Assembly: GCA_902780915.1 (NCBI GenBank)
Contig: CACZHK010000016.1
Location: 1-47,061 of the forward strand
Direction of reading: 5' to 3'
Source: Pseudoselenomonas ruminantium
Lineage (GTDB): Bacteria > Bacillota > Negativicutes > Selenomonadales > Selenomonadaceae
DNA length: 47,061 bases
The notes beneath the pieces are model-generated. The model did no database searches. It was not told where the DNA came from and was given only the letters and a program-made list of their open reading frames with translations. Below are positions 14,667 to 22,934 of this stretch, piece by piece (within the stretch, counting starts at the first letter, position 1; each line of letters begins with the position of its first letter). A program made the position numbers and the translations under genes.

Positions 14667-14910
14667 AGGTGTGTTTCACCTCCTGATACTCCCCTGTTGC
14701 ACCCCGCGAAGCCTTGTGGCAGTAGGCTGTTACACAGTTACCCCATTTTTTAGATAAACAGTGTATGTATATATATATTTTTTTATTTTTCATATACGTG
14801 ATAAAAATAATAAAAAAATAAGCCATTCACACGAACCCTATATATATAAGTGTAACAAGTGTAACTCTCTTAATATATAAGGCTCAAAGCCCCGCCATCC
14901 CTAGATTTTT
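14667..14910. other. AT-rich non-coding stretch with GTGTAAC repeats
   Basis: No gene can be supported. The stretch contains a very AT-rich core (TATATATATATTTTTTTATT and similar), GTTACAC near 14728 and the direct pair GTGTAAC-AA-GTGTAAC near 14850. With the adjacent perfect inverted repeat and the primase gene next door, it is a candidate phage replication origin; it could also hold a promoter for the small-gene operon. Confidence 0.4.
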
Positions 14911-14947
14911 CCTGTTGCCCCTTAAGGTGTATCAAAGGGGCAACAGG
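14911..14947. repeat. 13-bp perfect inverted repeat
   Basis: CCTGTTGCCCCTT and AAGGGGCAACAGG enclose an 11-base loop directly after the primase/helicase stop. No T tract follows on either strand (a TTTTT precedes it on the plus strand), so it is not a standard terminator in the direction of the operon. Confidence 0.65.
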
Positions 14948-14955
14948 TGGAACAC

Positions 14956-17847
14956 CTAATCAGTCTCATAGAAGGGAAGCTCATTCTGCTGTGACATTTC
15001 AAACTTCAGCATCCTTACCAGCCGTCCATTCCTACGTACTACCCAGGTCATTTTGCCATCCTTGGCCTTAATGAGTTTTCCTTCATCCACAAGCTCCTTC
15101 AGGATCTTTGAAGCAAACGCTTCTCCCTTCAAAGCATTCACAAGATGGCTTCTGTGAACATAGACATATCCCATCTTGATGAAGCCATATTCAGGGGATA
15201 GCTGGGACGATGCTCCTGCATTGCCAAAATGCTTGGATTCACTCGATATCCATGACTGGATAAACTCCCAGGCTCTGGATACATCGTCAATGTCATCATC
15301 CCCGGGCAGGCAATCAAGGATTTTGGGGGATAGCTCCTCCAGCGCTCCCTTCACCGCCTTGCCGCGCTCCGCTCCTAGCAGCACCATGCTTGCCAGTGCG
15401 TCAGCTGTCAGCAGACAGGCCAGACTGTCACGATGTACCACATAGACTTCCTGCAGCCGATCTTTGAGATGGCCGGTTATTTCCCTGTGAATATCCCCGG
15501 CCAGCTCCCAGCCGTTGTTTTCCTGCATCCATGTAATATAATGCTGTCCTGCCGTGCCGTGATTGTCCGGCACAAAGTTATGCAGGCGCAGGGCTTCAGT
15601 GAGGGGCATATCCTCCGGCAGCTGGACTTCCAGCGTGCGTGCCCTCATGCCCTGCCCGGAGGAGTATTCAGCCAGCTGCTGCTCCCCCGTGGAGAGTATG
15701 ATGGTGCGCCAGAAGTCAGTGTCTTGCAGGCCCTGGCGGGTGGCACGCTCCTTCCCCTGCTCATTGACCAGGGTATAGACAAGGTCATCCACATCCAGAA
15801 ACTTGCTCTTCATCTGAAGCTCATCAATCATTAGCATAAGGTCGCTGGAATATTTGGCCGCCCTCTCCAGGGCATTCTTGGTAGCATTGAATGTCTTCAT
15901 GGCCTTGGTAGACCTCCACACAGACAGCCCCAACTTACCGGATGCGCTCTTGCCGCGCCCTGACTTGCCCCACAAATGCACCCAGATGGTTCTCTGGCCA
16001 AATGGTTTCAGCAAGGGGGCGGCAAAGGCGCAGGCCACAGCGATTCTCACAGACAGATATTGCCGGCAGCTTTGATAAACCTGCAGCCATTCAGCAAAAT
16101 CCCCCTCCGGCTCCGTGGCCTTGCCCATGCCTCCATCTTCATTCTCATCTATCAGCTTGCCGCAGCCTGGCAAGAGGAACTCGTTCCCATGCCAGCCATA
16201 GCGGATGATAGTTTCCTGCGTGGGGATGGCAGCCTGGCCGTCCAGCGAGGTCAGCCAGTCAATCAAGTATTTGGCCGTGCTGCTGGAAACATTGAGGCCC
16301 TTGTCAGCGAACCTTATGAGGGAAGAACTGTCAAACACGGAAGACCTGGCAGCAGTTATGGCGTGCCATTTGCCGTCCTTGAAAAACTTGATTTCGATGC
16401 CATGGGTGCCCGTGTCGATATTGACCAGATTGCGGGATATGATGACAGGCGTCGAAGTTACCAGCACAGGTTCCCCCTCGCGTGTCGTCTTGCGGATGCC
16501 AGTAGTTTTGAATGTGAAGCCCGGCGGCACCATAAGATTCGGCGTGACCCCTGGGAAAACTTCAGACACGAAATTGCTTGCCTGTATGGGTGCTGGCTCC
16601 AGCTTCGGAGCCGTTGCCTCACGGCTGCCATCATAGACATCGAATTTATGTTTTATTTCCTCTGCCCGGTCTGATTTGCTGAAATTCTGGAACCGCCTCA
16701 GGTTGCCCTTGAATTTCTTCTTGATTTCGTTGTCCCACTCTGCGATGTTTTGCCGCATCACATAGGACAGCCTGGCCCTGCAGATGGAGTCTTCGACCAT
16801 CTCATCCGTGACCTTCTCAATCTCCCTGCACCAGCTCAGGGATTGCCCAAAGGTCGATAGTGCCCAGGAGGCAGGGTTCTTCATCTCATAGTGCCTGCAG
16901 CCCTCACAGGGGCCGCCCAGCTTCTCTTTGATATAGTCACAGCTGATGGGAGCATTGTCTATGTAATGGCTCAAGCGCTCCATGGTTTTCTGCTCATCGA
17001 ACTTCTCACCGAAGCCTTCCTGGCACAGCCCCCAGCAGAACGCTTCCCCATCCCTTGCCCGCATGAGATTGGTATAGGCAGCCATGCAGTGCGGCTCATC
17101 CTGGTCCTTGATGGTTGCCACGAACTGCCGGATAAACTCGCAGTTTGCCATGATGTCAGCCACTAGCCCATCCGTGGGCAGCCTCTCAAAATCATGAGCA
17201 GCCACAGAGGCGGCAGGAGGCTTTTTCAGTTCCGGCAGACTGTCATCAAAATCCTCTGGAGTATATCTGACCTCAGATTCTTCTATGACCTGCACCGGCA
17301 CTGGCTTTGACTTGTGATTGATTGTCCCCGGTACCCGCAACACCCTGGCTGCATCATGCGTGGCATCCAGCGACCACCCGCAAAGGGCAGCCCTGCCCCT
17401 CATGACAGCCTGCAGCCGTTCGCAGAGGTTTCCCGGTGCATCCGGCTCCCTGAATAGCCACCAGCCTTGCAGGCCATGCCCTGAATGCACCAGGACGCTC
17501 GGAGGGAACTGAGGAGATATGATGGACTTGGCTTCCTCCATCGTCCCCGGCAATGTTTTGGCTTTATGTGCATCATGCAAAATGTCGATGTCAGCCCATA
17601 GCCCAGGCACAGCGACCACAGACTTGGTACTGGTTCTCGAGTTCGCTGGCAGAGCGCTCTCAGTCAGCCCTACGCAGACATAGACTTCCTTCCCGTCCTC
17701 TGACAGCTGGGTGGCCTTGTCTGCCATGCTCTCCAGGTCTGCGACGCTGAATGAGTAGGTTATTTTGTCAGGCAGAGTCCAAAGATGTGCAAACAAGCCT
17801 TCGTCTGCATATCCAAAGACTGTCTCCAAAAAATCGTAAGTGTTCAT
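14956..17847 (-). CDS. phage primase/helicase with DUF927 domain
   Basis: A 963-residue replication protein. Residues about 1-230 look like a primase-type catalytic region (LWADIDILHDAHK, SGHGLQGWWLF, THDAARVLRVPGTINHK). A cysteine cluster with CEGCRHYE lies near residue 310. The C-terminal DUF927 helicase-like ATPase has the Walker A GKSGRGKSASG (about 610) and a LMLMIDELQ Walker B. ATG 17847 has GGAG eight bases upstream and overlaps the nuclease stop as ATGA. Probably primes and unwinds at the phage origin. It ends just before the inverted repeat and AT-rich stretch. Confidence 0.88.
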   Translation of the reverse strand: MNTYDFLETVFGYADEGLFAHLWTLPDKITYSFSVADLESMADKATQLSEDGKEVYVCVGLTESALPANSRTSTKSVVAVPGLWADIDILHDAHKAKTLPGTMEEAKSIISPQFPPSVLVHSGHGLQGWWLFREPDAPGNLCERLQAVMRGRAALCGWSLDATHDAARVLRVPGTINHKSKPVPVQVIEESEVRYTPEDFDDSLPELKKPPAASVAAHDFERLPTDGLVADIMANCEFIRQFVATIKDQDEPHCMAAYTNLMRARDGEAFCWGLCQEGFGEKFDEQKTMERLSHYIDNAPISCDYIKEKLGGPCEGCRHYEMKNPASWALSTFGQSLSWCREIEKVTDEMVEDSICRARLSYVMRQNIAEWDNEIKKKFKGNLRRFQNFSKSDRAEEIKHKFDVYDGSREATAPKLEPAPIQASNFVSEVFPGVTPNLMVPPGFTFKTTGIRKTTREGEPVLVTSTPVIISRNLVNIDTGTHGIEIKFFKDGKWHAITAARSSVFDSSSLIRFADKGLNVSSSTAKYLIDWLTSLDGQAAIPTQETIIRYGWHGNEFLLPGCGKLIDENEDGGMGKATEPEGDFAEWLQVYQSCRQYLSVRIAVACAFAAPLLKPFGQRTIWVHLWGKSGRGKSASGKLGLSVWRSTKAMKTFNATKNALERAAKYSSDLMLMIDELQMKSKFLDVDDLVYTLVNEQGKERATRQGLQDTDFWRTIILSTGEQQLAEYSSGQGMRARTLEVQLPEDMPLTEALRLHNFVPDNHGTAGQHYITWMQENNGWELAGDIHREITGHLKDRLQEVYVVHRDSLACLLTADALASMVLLGAERGKAVKGALEELSPKILDCLPGDDDIDDVSRAWEFIQSWISSESKHFGNAGASSQLSPEYGFIKMGYVYVHRSHLVNALKGEAFASKILKELVDEGKLIKAKDGKMTWVVRRNGRLVRMLKFEMSQQNELPFYETD

Positions 17848-18206
17848 CGTAAAAGCTCCACCGCTTCCATCGCAGAATGTGCAATGCCGCCAACCGCCCC
17901 CCTCTCAAGCAGGAACTTTATCATCTGCTCCTGCTCAGGCCGGACACGGCCGCCTGGTTTCTTGACCTCGATAAAGGCAAACTGCGCCTTGCCGTCAGGC
18001 AGGGTCTTGAATCCTATGAGATCCGGGGTTCCCTTGGGAAGCCCTGTCGAAAACACCCTGTAATCTACCAGCACCAATTCCTCGAAGGTCTTCCTGGCTA
18101 CGCGCCCCGTCCAGCCACTGCCAACATTGGTGCGGAAAAGCCGCACATTAGGCAAATGCTCGCCTATGGCCAGCCTGATTTCGTTCTGTATTTCATGCTC
18201 TGTCAC
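17844..18206 (-). CDS. VRR-NUC domain nuclease
   Basis: A 120-residue stand-alone VRR-NUC endonuclease. The catalytic core is seen as GTPDLIGF (Asp), FAFIEVKKPGGRVRPEQ (Glu-x-Lys) and a following helix, typical of the PD-(D/E)XK fold. Phage members resolve or trim branched replication intermediates. The start is GTG 18206, with AAGGAG eight bases upstream. It sits between helicase and primase genes in the replication operon. Confidence 0.9.
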   Translation of the reverse strand: MTEHEIQNEIRLAIGEHLPNVRLFRTNVGSGWTGRVARKTFEELVLVDYRVFSTGLPKGTPDLIGFKTLPDGKAQFAFIEVKKPGGRVRPEQEQMIKFLLERGAVGGIAHSAMEAVELLR

Positions 18207-18210
18207 TTAA

Positions 18211-19638
18211 TCAGCTCCTTATCCCCATCGCCTTGGCTCGATAATATGCCCAGCCTGGCTTATAGCCCGCATACCTTGCAATGTTTTGCAGGTCCTGCAT
18301 GGTTCTGGCCTGCTTGAGCATCTCCGGGACTCTCAGCTTCCGCATGAAAGCCGCGTGGTTCTGCTCCAGCATTTCAGATTCGCCATACAGCTCCAAGTCC
18401 ACAGAAGTGTCCTCCCTGGCCTGTCTGATAGGCTCTGCCTCATCATCTGCCTGCAGCCACTCATAGCCACACTCAGGGCATTTCCTGACTGCTGCAGAGA
18501 CAGTACGATAGCATTGTGGACATTCTTTCAAGGCAGGCGGCTTGCTATTCTTTGCCTTCCTGTCGTCCAGGCTCCATTCCCTGTCCATTTCCGGCAGGCC
18601 GTGTAGTTTCACATTGCCCACATGGTCAAGGATGACTGCCCGCTTCCCCGGCTCATTCGGATCCGCACGCATGGCGCGCATGGTCTGCTGGATATGCAGG
18701 ATGAGCGATGCCGTGGGCCTTGCAAGAATCACAACACCCACTGCAGGCACATCAAAACCTTCCCCGAACAAATCCACATTGCACAGCACCCTGATGCTTC
18801 CCCTGCGGAAGCCTTCTATGGCCTCCTCACGGTCCTTCCTGCCTGTCCTGCAATCCACATGGGCAGCAGGTATCCCGGCGGCTTCAAATCGTTCTGTCAG
18901 AATGCGGCTGTACTCCCTGGTGATGCAGTAGCAGATAGCCTGGCTTCTCGGCGTGAGCCGCCTATAATGCTCCACGATGTCGCCAAACACATTGGCATCC
19001 ATCATGGCCCGCTCGACATCTGCCGCCACATAATCACCATGAGACTTCCGGAAAGATGACCGGTTGATTTTTGACCCTGTAGGCAGGGAGTAAGTCATCT
19101 CTGGCGCCAGGTTCCCCCACTCAATCAGCTCCATGGCTGTGGGGCCGATGACCATGGACTTGAATATATCCCCCAGCCCTTTGCCATCCGTCCTCTGTGG
19201 CGTGGCTGTCACGCCAACCACAAATGCCTCCGGCCAGGTGTCTATGATGTTGCGATAGGTGCTGGCAGTAGCGTGGTGGCATTCGTCGCAGATAATCAAA
19301 TCCGGGCAAATGTTATCTCCCAGCCGCCTTGCCAACGTTTGCACGCTGGCAATTTGAACTGGGAGCTCATAGACAGGTTCCACACCACTGGCTATCAGTC
19401 CATGAGGAATGCCCATGGCAGAAAATGTCTTGCTGGTCTGCTCGATCAGTTCCCGCCGATGCACCATGAAGACGACCCGCTTCCCCCGTCTGGCAGTTTC
19501 TCCCGCCATCCAGCCGGTTGCCACCGTCTTCCCTGCCCCGCAGGGCATGACGCCGCACACCGTGCGGCAGCCATGGGCAAACTCATGCCTGATATCACCT
19601 ATGAATTTTTCTTGATATGGTCTCAGATCTATGCTCAT
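18211..19638 (-). CDS. phage DEAD/DEAH-box helicase
   Basis: A 475-residue superfamily 2 helicase. Motif I is MPCGAGKT (about residue 32), motif II is CDECHH, motif III is GVTATPQR, and motif VI lies at ILHIQQTMRAMR. A C-terminal zinc ribbon (CPQC and CPECG, about 385-410) follows. Such proteins partner with phage SSB and annealing or ATPase factors in replication. ATG 19638 has no clear ribosome site and is probably coupled to the DUF669 gene, whose stop lies 7 bases upstream. Confidence 0.92.
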   Translation of the reverse strand: MSIDLRPYQEKFIGDIRHEFAHGCRTVCGVMPCGAGKTVATGWMAGETARRGKRVVFMVHRRELIEQTSKTFSAMGIPHGLIASGVEPVYELPVQIASVQTLARRLGDNICPDLIICDECHHATASTYRNIIDTWPEAFVVGVTATPQRTDGKGLGDIFKSMVIGPTAMELIEWGNLAPEMTYSLPTGSKINRSSFRKSHGDYVAADVERAMMDANVFGDIVEHYRRLTPRSQAICYCITREYSRILTERFEAAGIPAAHVDCRTGRKDREEAIEGFRRGSIRVLCNVDLFGEGFDVPAVGVVILARPTASLILHIQQTMRAMRADPNEPGKRAVILDHVGNVKLHGLPEMDREWSLDDRKAKNSKPPALKECPQCYRTVSAAVRKCPECGYEWLQADDEAEPIRQAREDTSVDLELYGESEMLEQNHAAFMRKLRVPEMLKQARTMQDLQNIARYAGYKPGWAYYRAKAMGIRS

Positions 19639-19644
19639 AATCAA

Positions 19645-20232
19645 TCAGAAAGGCAGGTCATCCTGCTTGACAGAAGGTTCGCTAGTAGGTGCAGGTGCAG
19701 GAGGATTCCCGTCCAATGCCTTCCGGGCAGGAATCTTTGCATCCTTGATGCCGCTGACGGGAATAATCCTGTCGCAGCGCAGGCTGACGCCAATCTTGTT
19801 TTCGCCTTCCTTCTGGTAGGCATATTCCTCCTCACGGAAGATGCAGCCCACATGTTTGCCGGCAAACTCTCCCTCATCCCCAGAAGTCCACTTGAAGCCC
19901 TTGTTGCTGTCCTCGATGGACATAATCACATGCTTCAGCATCCCCTGGCGCCTGGGGTCTTCCCTGCCTGCATCCAGCCCGGTCAAGGTGTAGGATACGG
20001 CAGGCCACTTTGCTTCCGGGTTGCGCTCACGGCGATGGTTGAACTGCTGCGTGAAGTATCCGGCATTATCGCCACCGGCAATGTCCAGGCAAAGCACCAG
20101 CATCTCATCACCCTTCTTACTGTTGGTGATTTTGGCCTGCTTGATGATGCAGTCATAAGCGCCAGCCGGCAGGGCCTGAAAAGAGCCGTCATTGGGTTTT
20201 ACATCGTTCCAGTTCTTGGGTAATTTAAGCAT
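19645..20232 (-). CDS. DUF669 phage single-strand DNA-binding-like protein
   Basis: A 195-residue protein starting MLKLPKNWNDVKPNDGSFQA at ATG 20232 (GGAGGAG upstream). The DUF669 core follows (LPAGAYDCIIKQAKITNSKK, EMLVLCLDIAGGDNAGYF). The extreme C-terminus is SVKQDDLPF after a Pro/Ala linker. That acidic-aromatic tail copies the SSB tip that recruits repair and replication partners, so an SSB role is well supported. It overlaps the Sak4-like ATPase gene by 8 bases. Confidence 0.88.
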   Translation of the reverse strand: MLKLPKNWNDVKPNDGSFQALPAGAYDCIIKQAKITNSKKGDEMLVLCLDIAGGDNAGYFTQQFNHRRERNPEAKWPAVSYTLTGLDAGREDPRRQGMLKHVIMSIEDSNKGFKWTSGDEGEFAGKHVGCIFREEEYAYQKEGENKIGVSLRCDRIIPVSGIKDAKIPARKALDGNPPAPAPTSEPSVKQDDLPF

Positions 20233-20872
20233 TCTCGTACTCCTCCAATTTCTTGATAACCATTGAAATATCATTATCTATCACAGGCTCGAAGCACCCC
20301 ATGGGGCTTTTCGCCGTGCTGTGATTAGCGTTTGTCTCGAAGACATACTTGCCTTCGTTGCCCTTGGCCAGCAGGACGGTGGTGAACTTCGATTCCGGCA
20401 CCAGCTTCTCCAGCTTGCGCCCCGAGGTTTTGATATGGGTGAAAATATACCCATTATCATCCCGCTCTGTCTGGGTGTGGGCCATGCAGACAATAGTCAG
20501 GTCGTCCCGGTAAAGATGGATATTCGTGATAATATCCCACACCGCCCAGGCCAAATCTGACCACTTATCAAAAGACTTTTCATTTCTCCGGGCCCGCTCA
20601 TCATCTACCATGATTGTGTTCAGGGTATCAATGACAACGACTTTGATATGCTTCTGCTCATCGTTGATTTTTTTTAGCCCCCGCAGGATTATGTTCTGGT
20701 CAGAAGTCTGAACATAATTCTTGTGCTCTTTGTTGTATTGGCCCTTCCATCCCTTCCACGACAGCCCCTTGCGGTCGCAGTCGAAGATGAAGGTGCTGGC
20801 GGGATCCAGGTTACGGAGGGAAGTAGTCTTCCCGCCCCCGGATTCGCCAATGACAAGGATTCCTCTGGACAT
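20225..20872 (-). CDS. phage AAA ATPase, Sak4-like
   Basis: A 215-residue RecA-fold ATPase starting MSRGILVIGESGGGKTTSLR. Walker A is GESGGGKTT (about residue 9), and a Walker B VVVIDTLN lies near 83. An AHTQTERDDNGYIFTHIKTS segment resembles the phage nucleotide-binding family (Sak4-type), which assists single-strand annealing recombination beside an SSB. ATG 20872 overlaps the previous stop. Longer N-terminal extensions in frame are excluded because they lack a site. Confidence 0.85.
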   Translation of the reverse strand: MSRGILVIGESGGGKTTSLRNLDPASTFIFDCDRKGLSWKGWKGQYNKEHKNYVQTSDQNIILRGLKKINDEQKHIKVVVIDTLNTIMVDDERARRNEKSFDKWSDLAWAVWDIITNIHLYRDDLTIVCMAHTQTERDDNGYIFTHIKTSGRKLEKLVPESKFTTVLLAKGNEGKYVFETNANHSTAKSPMGCFEPVIDNDISMVIKKLEEYENA

Positions 20873-21204
20873 CAGACCACTTCCTTCAAAATCGTCCTTA
20901 TCTCCCTGCTGATTTCCGTAGTCTGGCTGACAGAGAGAGACTTGTCCATACAAGCCATCAGCCTGTCGATCAGCTGGCGATAGGTGTCCTGCTTGAAATC
21001 AAAGATTTCATCCTGCTCTGCTTCCTTCTTGCCATATTCCTTCAGGACAATAACCCCGTGGGCATCTGTGACAGCAATATAGCCGCGTTTTTTCAGCCGA
21101 GACTTATAGACCCTCAGCTTAGTCTCATCAATGCCTAAAGCTTCAGCCGCCTCAGCATTGCCGGCCCTAGGATTGCCGGCGTAATATTTCAGCAGTTCTT
21201 CCAT
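20872..21204 (-). CDS. winged-helix phage protein
   Basis: A 110-residue protein. The N-terminal MEELLKYYAGNPRAGNAEAA followed by EALGIDETKLRVYKSRLKKR is a winged helix, and the C-terminus is helical. ATG 21204 follows GAGGTGAGAGAT. It lies between Gp157 and Sak4-like genes and probably binds DNA in the replication block. Function unknown. Confidence 0.6.
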   Translation of the reverse strand: MEELLKYYAGNPRAGNAEAAEALGIDETKLRVYKSRLKKRGYIAVTDAHGVIVLKEYGKKEAEQDEIFDFKQDTYRQLIDRLMACMDKSLSVSQTTEISREIRTILKEVV

Positions 21205-21214
21205 ATCTCTCACC

Positions 21215-21709
21215 TCATCTGATCCGCAAGCTCTTTCCCTGCTCCATGTGAGCGCCGGGGACTTCCTTCCCAGCCTTGATGGCTGCCTTCAAGCGGTCTT
21301 TTGCCACCTCGTAATGCTCTGGCACCACATCGAGGAATTCTGCAGGAATCCGGTGCTCATCGTCAATCTTCAGCGATGGAGGATTGTTCTGGATGGCCAT
21401 GATGCCCCTGTCAGTGGAGACCTTGCTTTTGCCCATAGCTTCAAGGTTCACCTTGTACCAGTCCTTGATGCTCTGGATGCGCCCATCCAGCACCCTTGCC
21501 CGCTCTGCCAGCCGCTTACCCTCAGCCTTCAGGCCATCCCGCTGGTTCTCCAGGCTCTTGATAAGCCCGATGCCGTTCAGGCACTTCTCTTCCAGGCTGC
21601 ATTCAATGGTCTGCAGCCCTTCTTCCAGCGCATCCAAATCCATGGTCTCATCTTCCACCAAATCCATGATGCTATTGAATCCGGAGCTTAATTCGTAAAG
21701 TGTGTTCAT
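21215..21709 (-). CDS. siphovirus Gp157-like protein
   Basis: A 164-residue protein of the Siphovirus Gp157 family, linked in streptococcal phages to phage resistance and replication. The middle is a coiled coil (LIKSLENQRDGLKAEGKRLA) and the typical ending is DRGIMAIQNNPPSLKIDDE then IPAEFLDVVPEHYEVAK. ATG 21709 (MNTLYELSSG) has AGGAGG upstream. An in-frame basic extension of 33 codons begins at an ATG 21808 but spans hairpins and is probably leader. Confidence 0.9.
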   Translation of the reverse strand: MNTLYELSSGFNSIMDLVEDETMDLDALEEGLQTIECSLEEKCLNGIGLIKSLENQRDGLKAEGKRLAERARVLDGRIQSIKDWYKVNLEAMGKSKVSTDRGIMAIQNNPPSLKIDDEHRIPAEFLDVVPEHYEVAKDRLKAAIKAGKEVPGAHMEQGKSLRIR

Positions 21710-21740
21710 TGCTAACCTCCTGTTTTTCTGATAAGATAAT

Positions 21741-21805
21741 AAAAAAAGCAATGGTATCGCTTTTTGCTTGGCCCTGCGGAGTTGCCTCCTCCGCAAGGCC
21801 TTTTT
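21741..21805 (-). promoter_or_regulatory. tandem hairpins upstream of gp157
   Basis: On the minus-strand transcript two hairpins occur in the 100-base leader. The first has GGCC/GGCC outer and TGCGGAG/CTCCGCA inner arms (21770-21800); the second has AAAAAGC/GCTTTTT arms followed by a U run (21741-21765), as in an attenuator. On the plus strand, the GC-rich stem is followed by TTTTT, so it can also stop antisense transcription. Confidence 0.5.
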
Positions 21806-21811
21806 CATTGC

Positions 21812-21934
21812 TCAAATTCCCCTTCTCGCCATGATATCAACCGCCATGGTGAAGCCGATAATACCCACGACCAGCCCGGCAGTGAAACCTGCTGCGAACA
21901 CCCCGGCGATTATCTTTAGCCCCGTTTTAGTCAT
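21812..21934 (-). CDS. 40-residue membrane protein
   Basis: MTKTGLKIIAGVFAAGFTAG is followed by LVVGIIGFTMAVDIMARRGI, giving one long Gly-rich membrane helix. ATG 21934 is six bases after AGGAGG and overlaps the previous stop as ATGA. Function unknown. Confidence 0.55.
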   Translation of the reverse strand: MTKTGLKIIAGVFAAGFTAGLVVGIIGFTMAVDIMARRGI

Positions 21935-22053
21935 TGCCATCCTCCTGTCAGCGCAGCACCAACCAGAACACCGAAAGTTAATGCTTCAACGACGAAAAAC
22001 ATCAGCCGCAGCATCCCCCTGAGCTGAGCTATCTTTTTTTCATAGTTAACCAT
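21931..22053 (-). CDS. 40-residue membrane protein
   Basis: MVNYEKKIAQLRGMLRLMFF leads into VVEALTFGVLVGAALTGG, one membrane helix after a basic head. GAGG is nine bases before ATG 22053. It forms a pair with the next small membrane gene, overlapping by four bases. Confidence 0.5.
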   Translation of the reverse strand: MVNYEKKIAQLRGMLRLMFFVVEALTFGVLVGAALTGGWQ

Positions 22054-22054
22054 T

Positions 22055-22225
22055 TCAGTAAACCTCATCTACCTCAGCTTCATCCCATTTTGTCACATAC
22101 TTTTCCAGATCCCCGTTCTCTTCGATGGCCGCCACCTTGTCATGAGCCTCTGAAAGGTCATAGGCCATGATGGTAAAGCGCCCCGTCTTCACGACTGTGA
22201 CATCGTACTCTAAAAGCTCCGGCAT
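22055..22225 (-). CDS. 56-residue hypothetical phage protein
   Basis: A strand-helix-strand protein: MPELLEYDVTVVKTGRFTIM, a helix YDLSEAHDKVAAIEE, and an acidic end. The layout resembles DpnD/PcfM-type small proteins. ATG 22225 has GGAGG upstream and overlaps the previous gene by 16 bases. Function unknown. Confidence 0.5.
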   Translation of the reverse strand: MPELLEYDVTVVKTGRFTIMAYDLSEAHDKVAAIEENGDLEKYVTKWDEAEVDEVY

Positions 22226-22425
22226 GATGCCGCCTCCTTCATCTTGTGCTTTGCAGCATAATCGTCCAGCGCCATGTCTGCTTCAGCGGCTGTCTGGTAC
22301 CAGGGCACCGCCCGGACGCTGTGCCAGCTTTTCCCTGGCTTGCGGTAGAACACCGAGAACGTGTCTCCGCCCAGTCCCGGCCGCACACTGAACTGCCAGC
22401 CACGGCTATCCTCATAGATTTTCAT
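22210..22425 (-). CDS. hypothetical phage protein
   Basis: A 71-residue protein starting MKIYEDSRGWQFSVRPGLGG, with antiparallel strands followed by a helix TAAEADMALDDYAAKHKM. GAGGAGGGGG lies just before ATG 22425. Function unknown. Confidence 0.55.
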   Translation of the reverse strand: MKIYEDSRGWQFSVRPGLGGDTFSVFYRKPGKSWHSVRAVPWYQTAAEADMALDDYAAKHKMKEAASCRSF

Positions 22426-22648
22426 TTGCCCCCTCCTCTCTGTTCAGGGCTTCCAAAATCTCTGGCTTCGTGAGCCCTGTCAGCTTTGCAAAGGCTTTCA
22501 GGTAGCAGCACCCGCGTCGGGGAGTTATGAACCCCTGCTTTTCGGTATAAGCATTGACCTTGGCCACAATACTGCCCGCCCTGCTGCGTTTATACCCGGT
22601 GACCGTCATCACATCTGCTATGCTTAGCAGGACTGTGCTTTTGAACAT
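22412..22648 (-). CDS. excisionase-like HTH phage protein
   Basis: A 78-residue protein starting MFKSTVLLSIADVMTVTGYK at ATG 22648 (GGAGGTGG upstream). The segment SIADVMTVTGYKRSRAGSIV is a winged helix as in excisionase/AlpA-type regulators, and the C-terminus helical AFAKLTGLTKPEILEAL may dimerise. Its place just after the Cro-like gene suggests early regulation. The upstream gene overlaps it by 59 bases. Confidence 0.55.
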   Translation of the reverse strand: MFKSTVLLSIADVMTVTGYKRSRAGSIVAKVNAYTEKQGFITPRRGCCYLKAFAKLTGLTKPEILEALNREEGANENL

Positions 22649-22847
22649 GCTGACCACCTCCTTTCATGCCCCCAATCGTATAAGTCACGTTAAGCGCCCT
22701 GCATATTGCTGCGGCTTTATCGACCGTTGCCCGACTCTTCCCCCGTTCATAATTGGCGAGTTGCTGGGCAGTAATGCCGGTGCGCTTGGAAAGCTCATAC
22801 AGACTTATATCGCCCCTAGCTTTCCGCATAAACTCTGAAAACTTCAT
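22590..22847 (-). CDS. Cro/CI-type HTH regulator
   Basis: An 85-residue XRE-type regulator: MKFSEFMRKARGDISLYELS is followed by KRTGITAQQLANYERGK, the canonical HTH. The C-terminus ends in a His-rich tail. ATG 22847 is preceded by AAGGAGAG. In the leader, CAAATATATTTG (22867-22878) is a perfect dyad that may be an operator. It heads the early minus-strand operon, next to the divergent membrane-protein gene. Confidence 0.75.
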   Translation of the reverse strand: MKFSEFMRKARGDISLYELSKRTGITAQQLANYERGKSRATVDKAAAICRALNVTYTIGGMKGGGQHVQKHSPAKHSRCDDGHRV

Positions 22848-22866
22848 TTCTCTCTCCTTAAATGAG

Positions 22867-22878
22867 CAAATATATTTG
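22867..22878. promoter_or_regulatory. dyad in the leader of the Cro-like gene
   Basis: CAAATATATTTG is a perfect 12-bp palindrome between the likely promoter (a CATAAT -10 near 22883-22888 and TTACAG about 18 bases above) and the Cro-like start codon. Confidence 0.4.
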
Positions 22879-22934
22879 ATTATGATACTTATTTGTGTTA
22901 ACCTGTAAGCAAACAAGCAACATACAGAAGGGTT

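Noticed and set aside
14911..14947. The perfect inverted repeat as an intrinsic terminator of the primase operon.
   Set aside because: No T tract follows on the minus strand; A residues follow instead.
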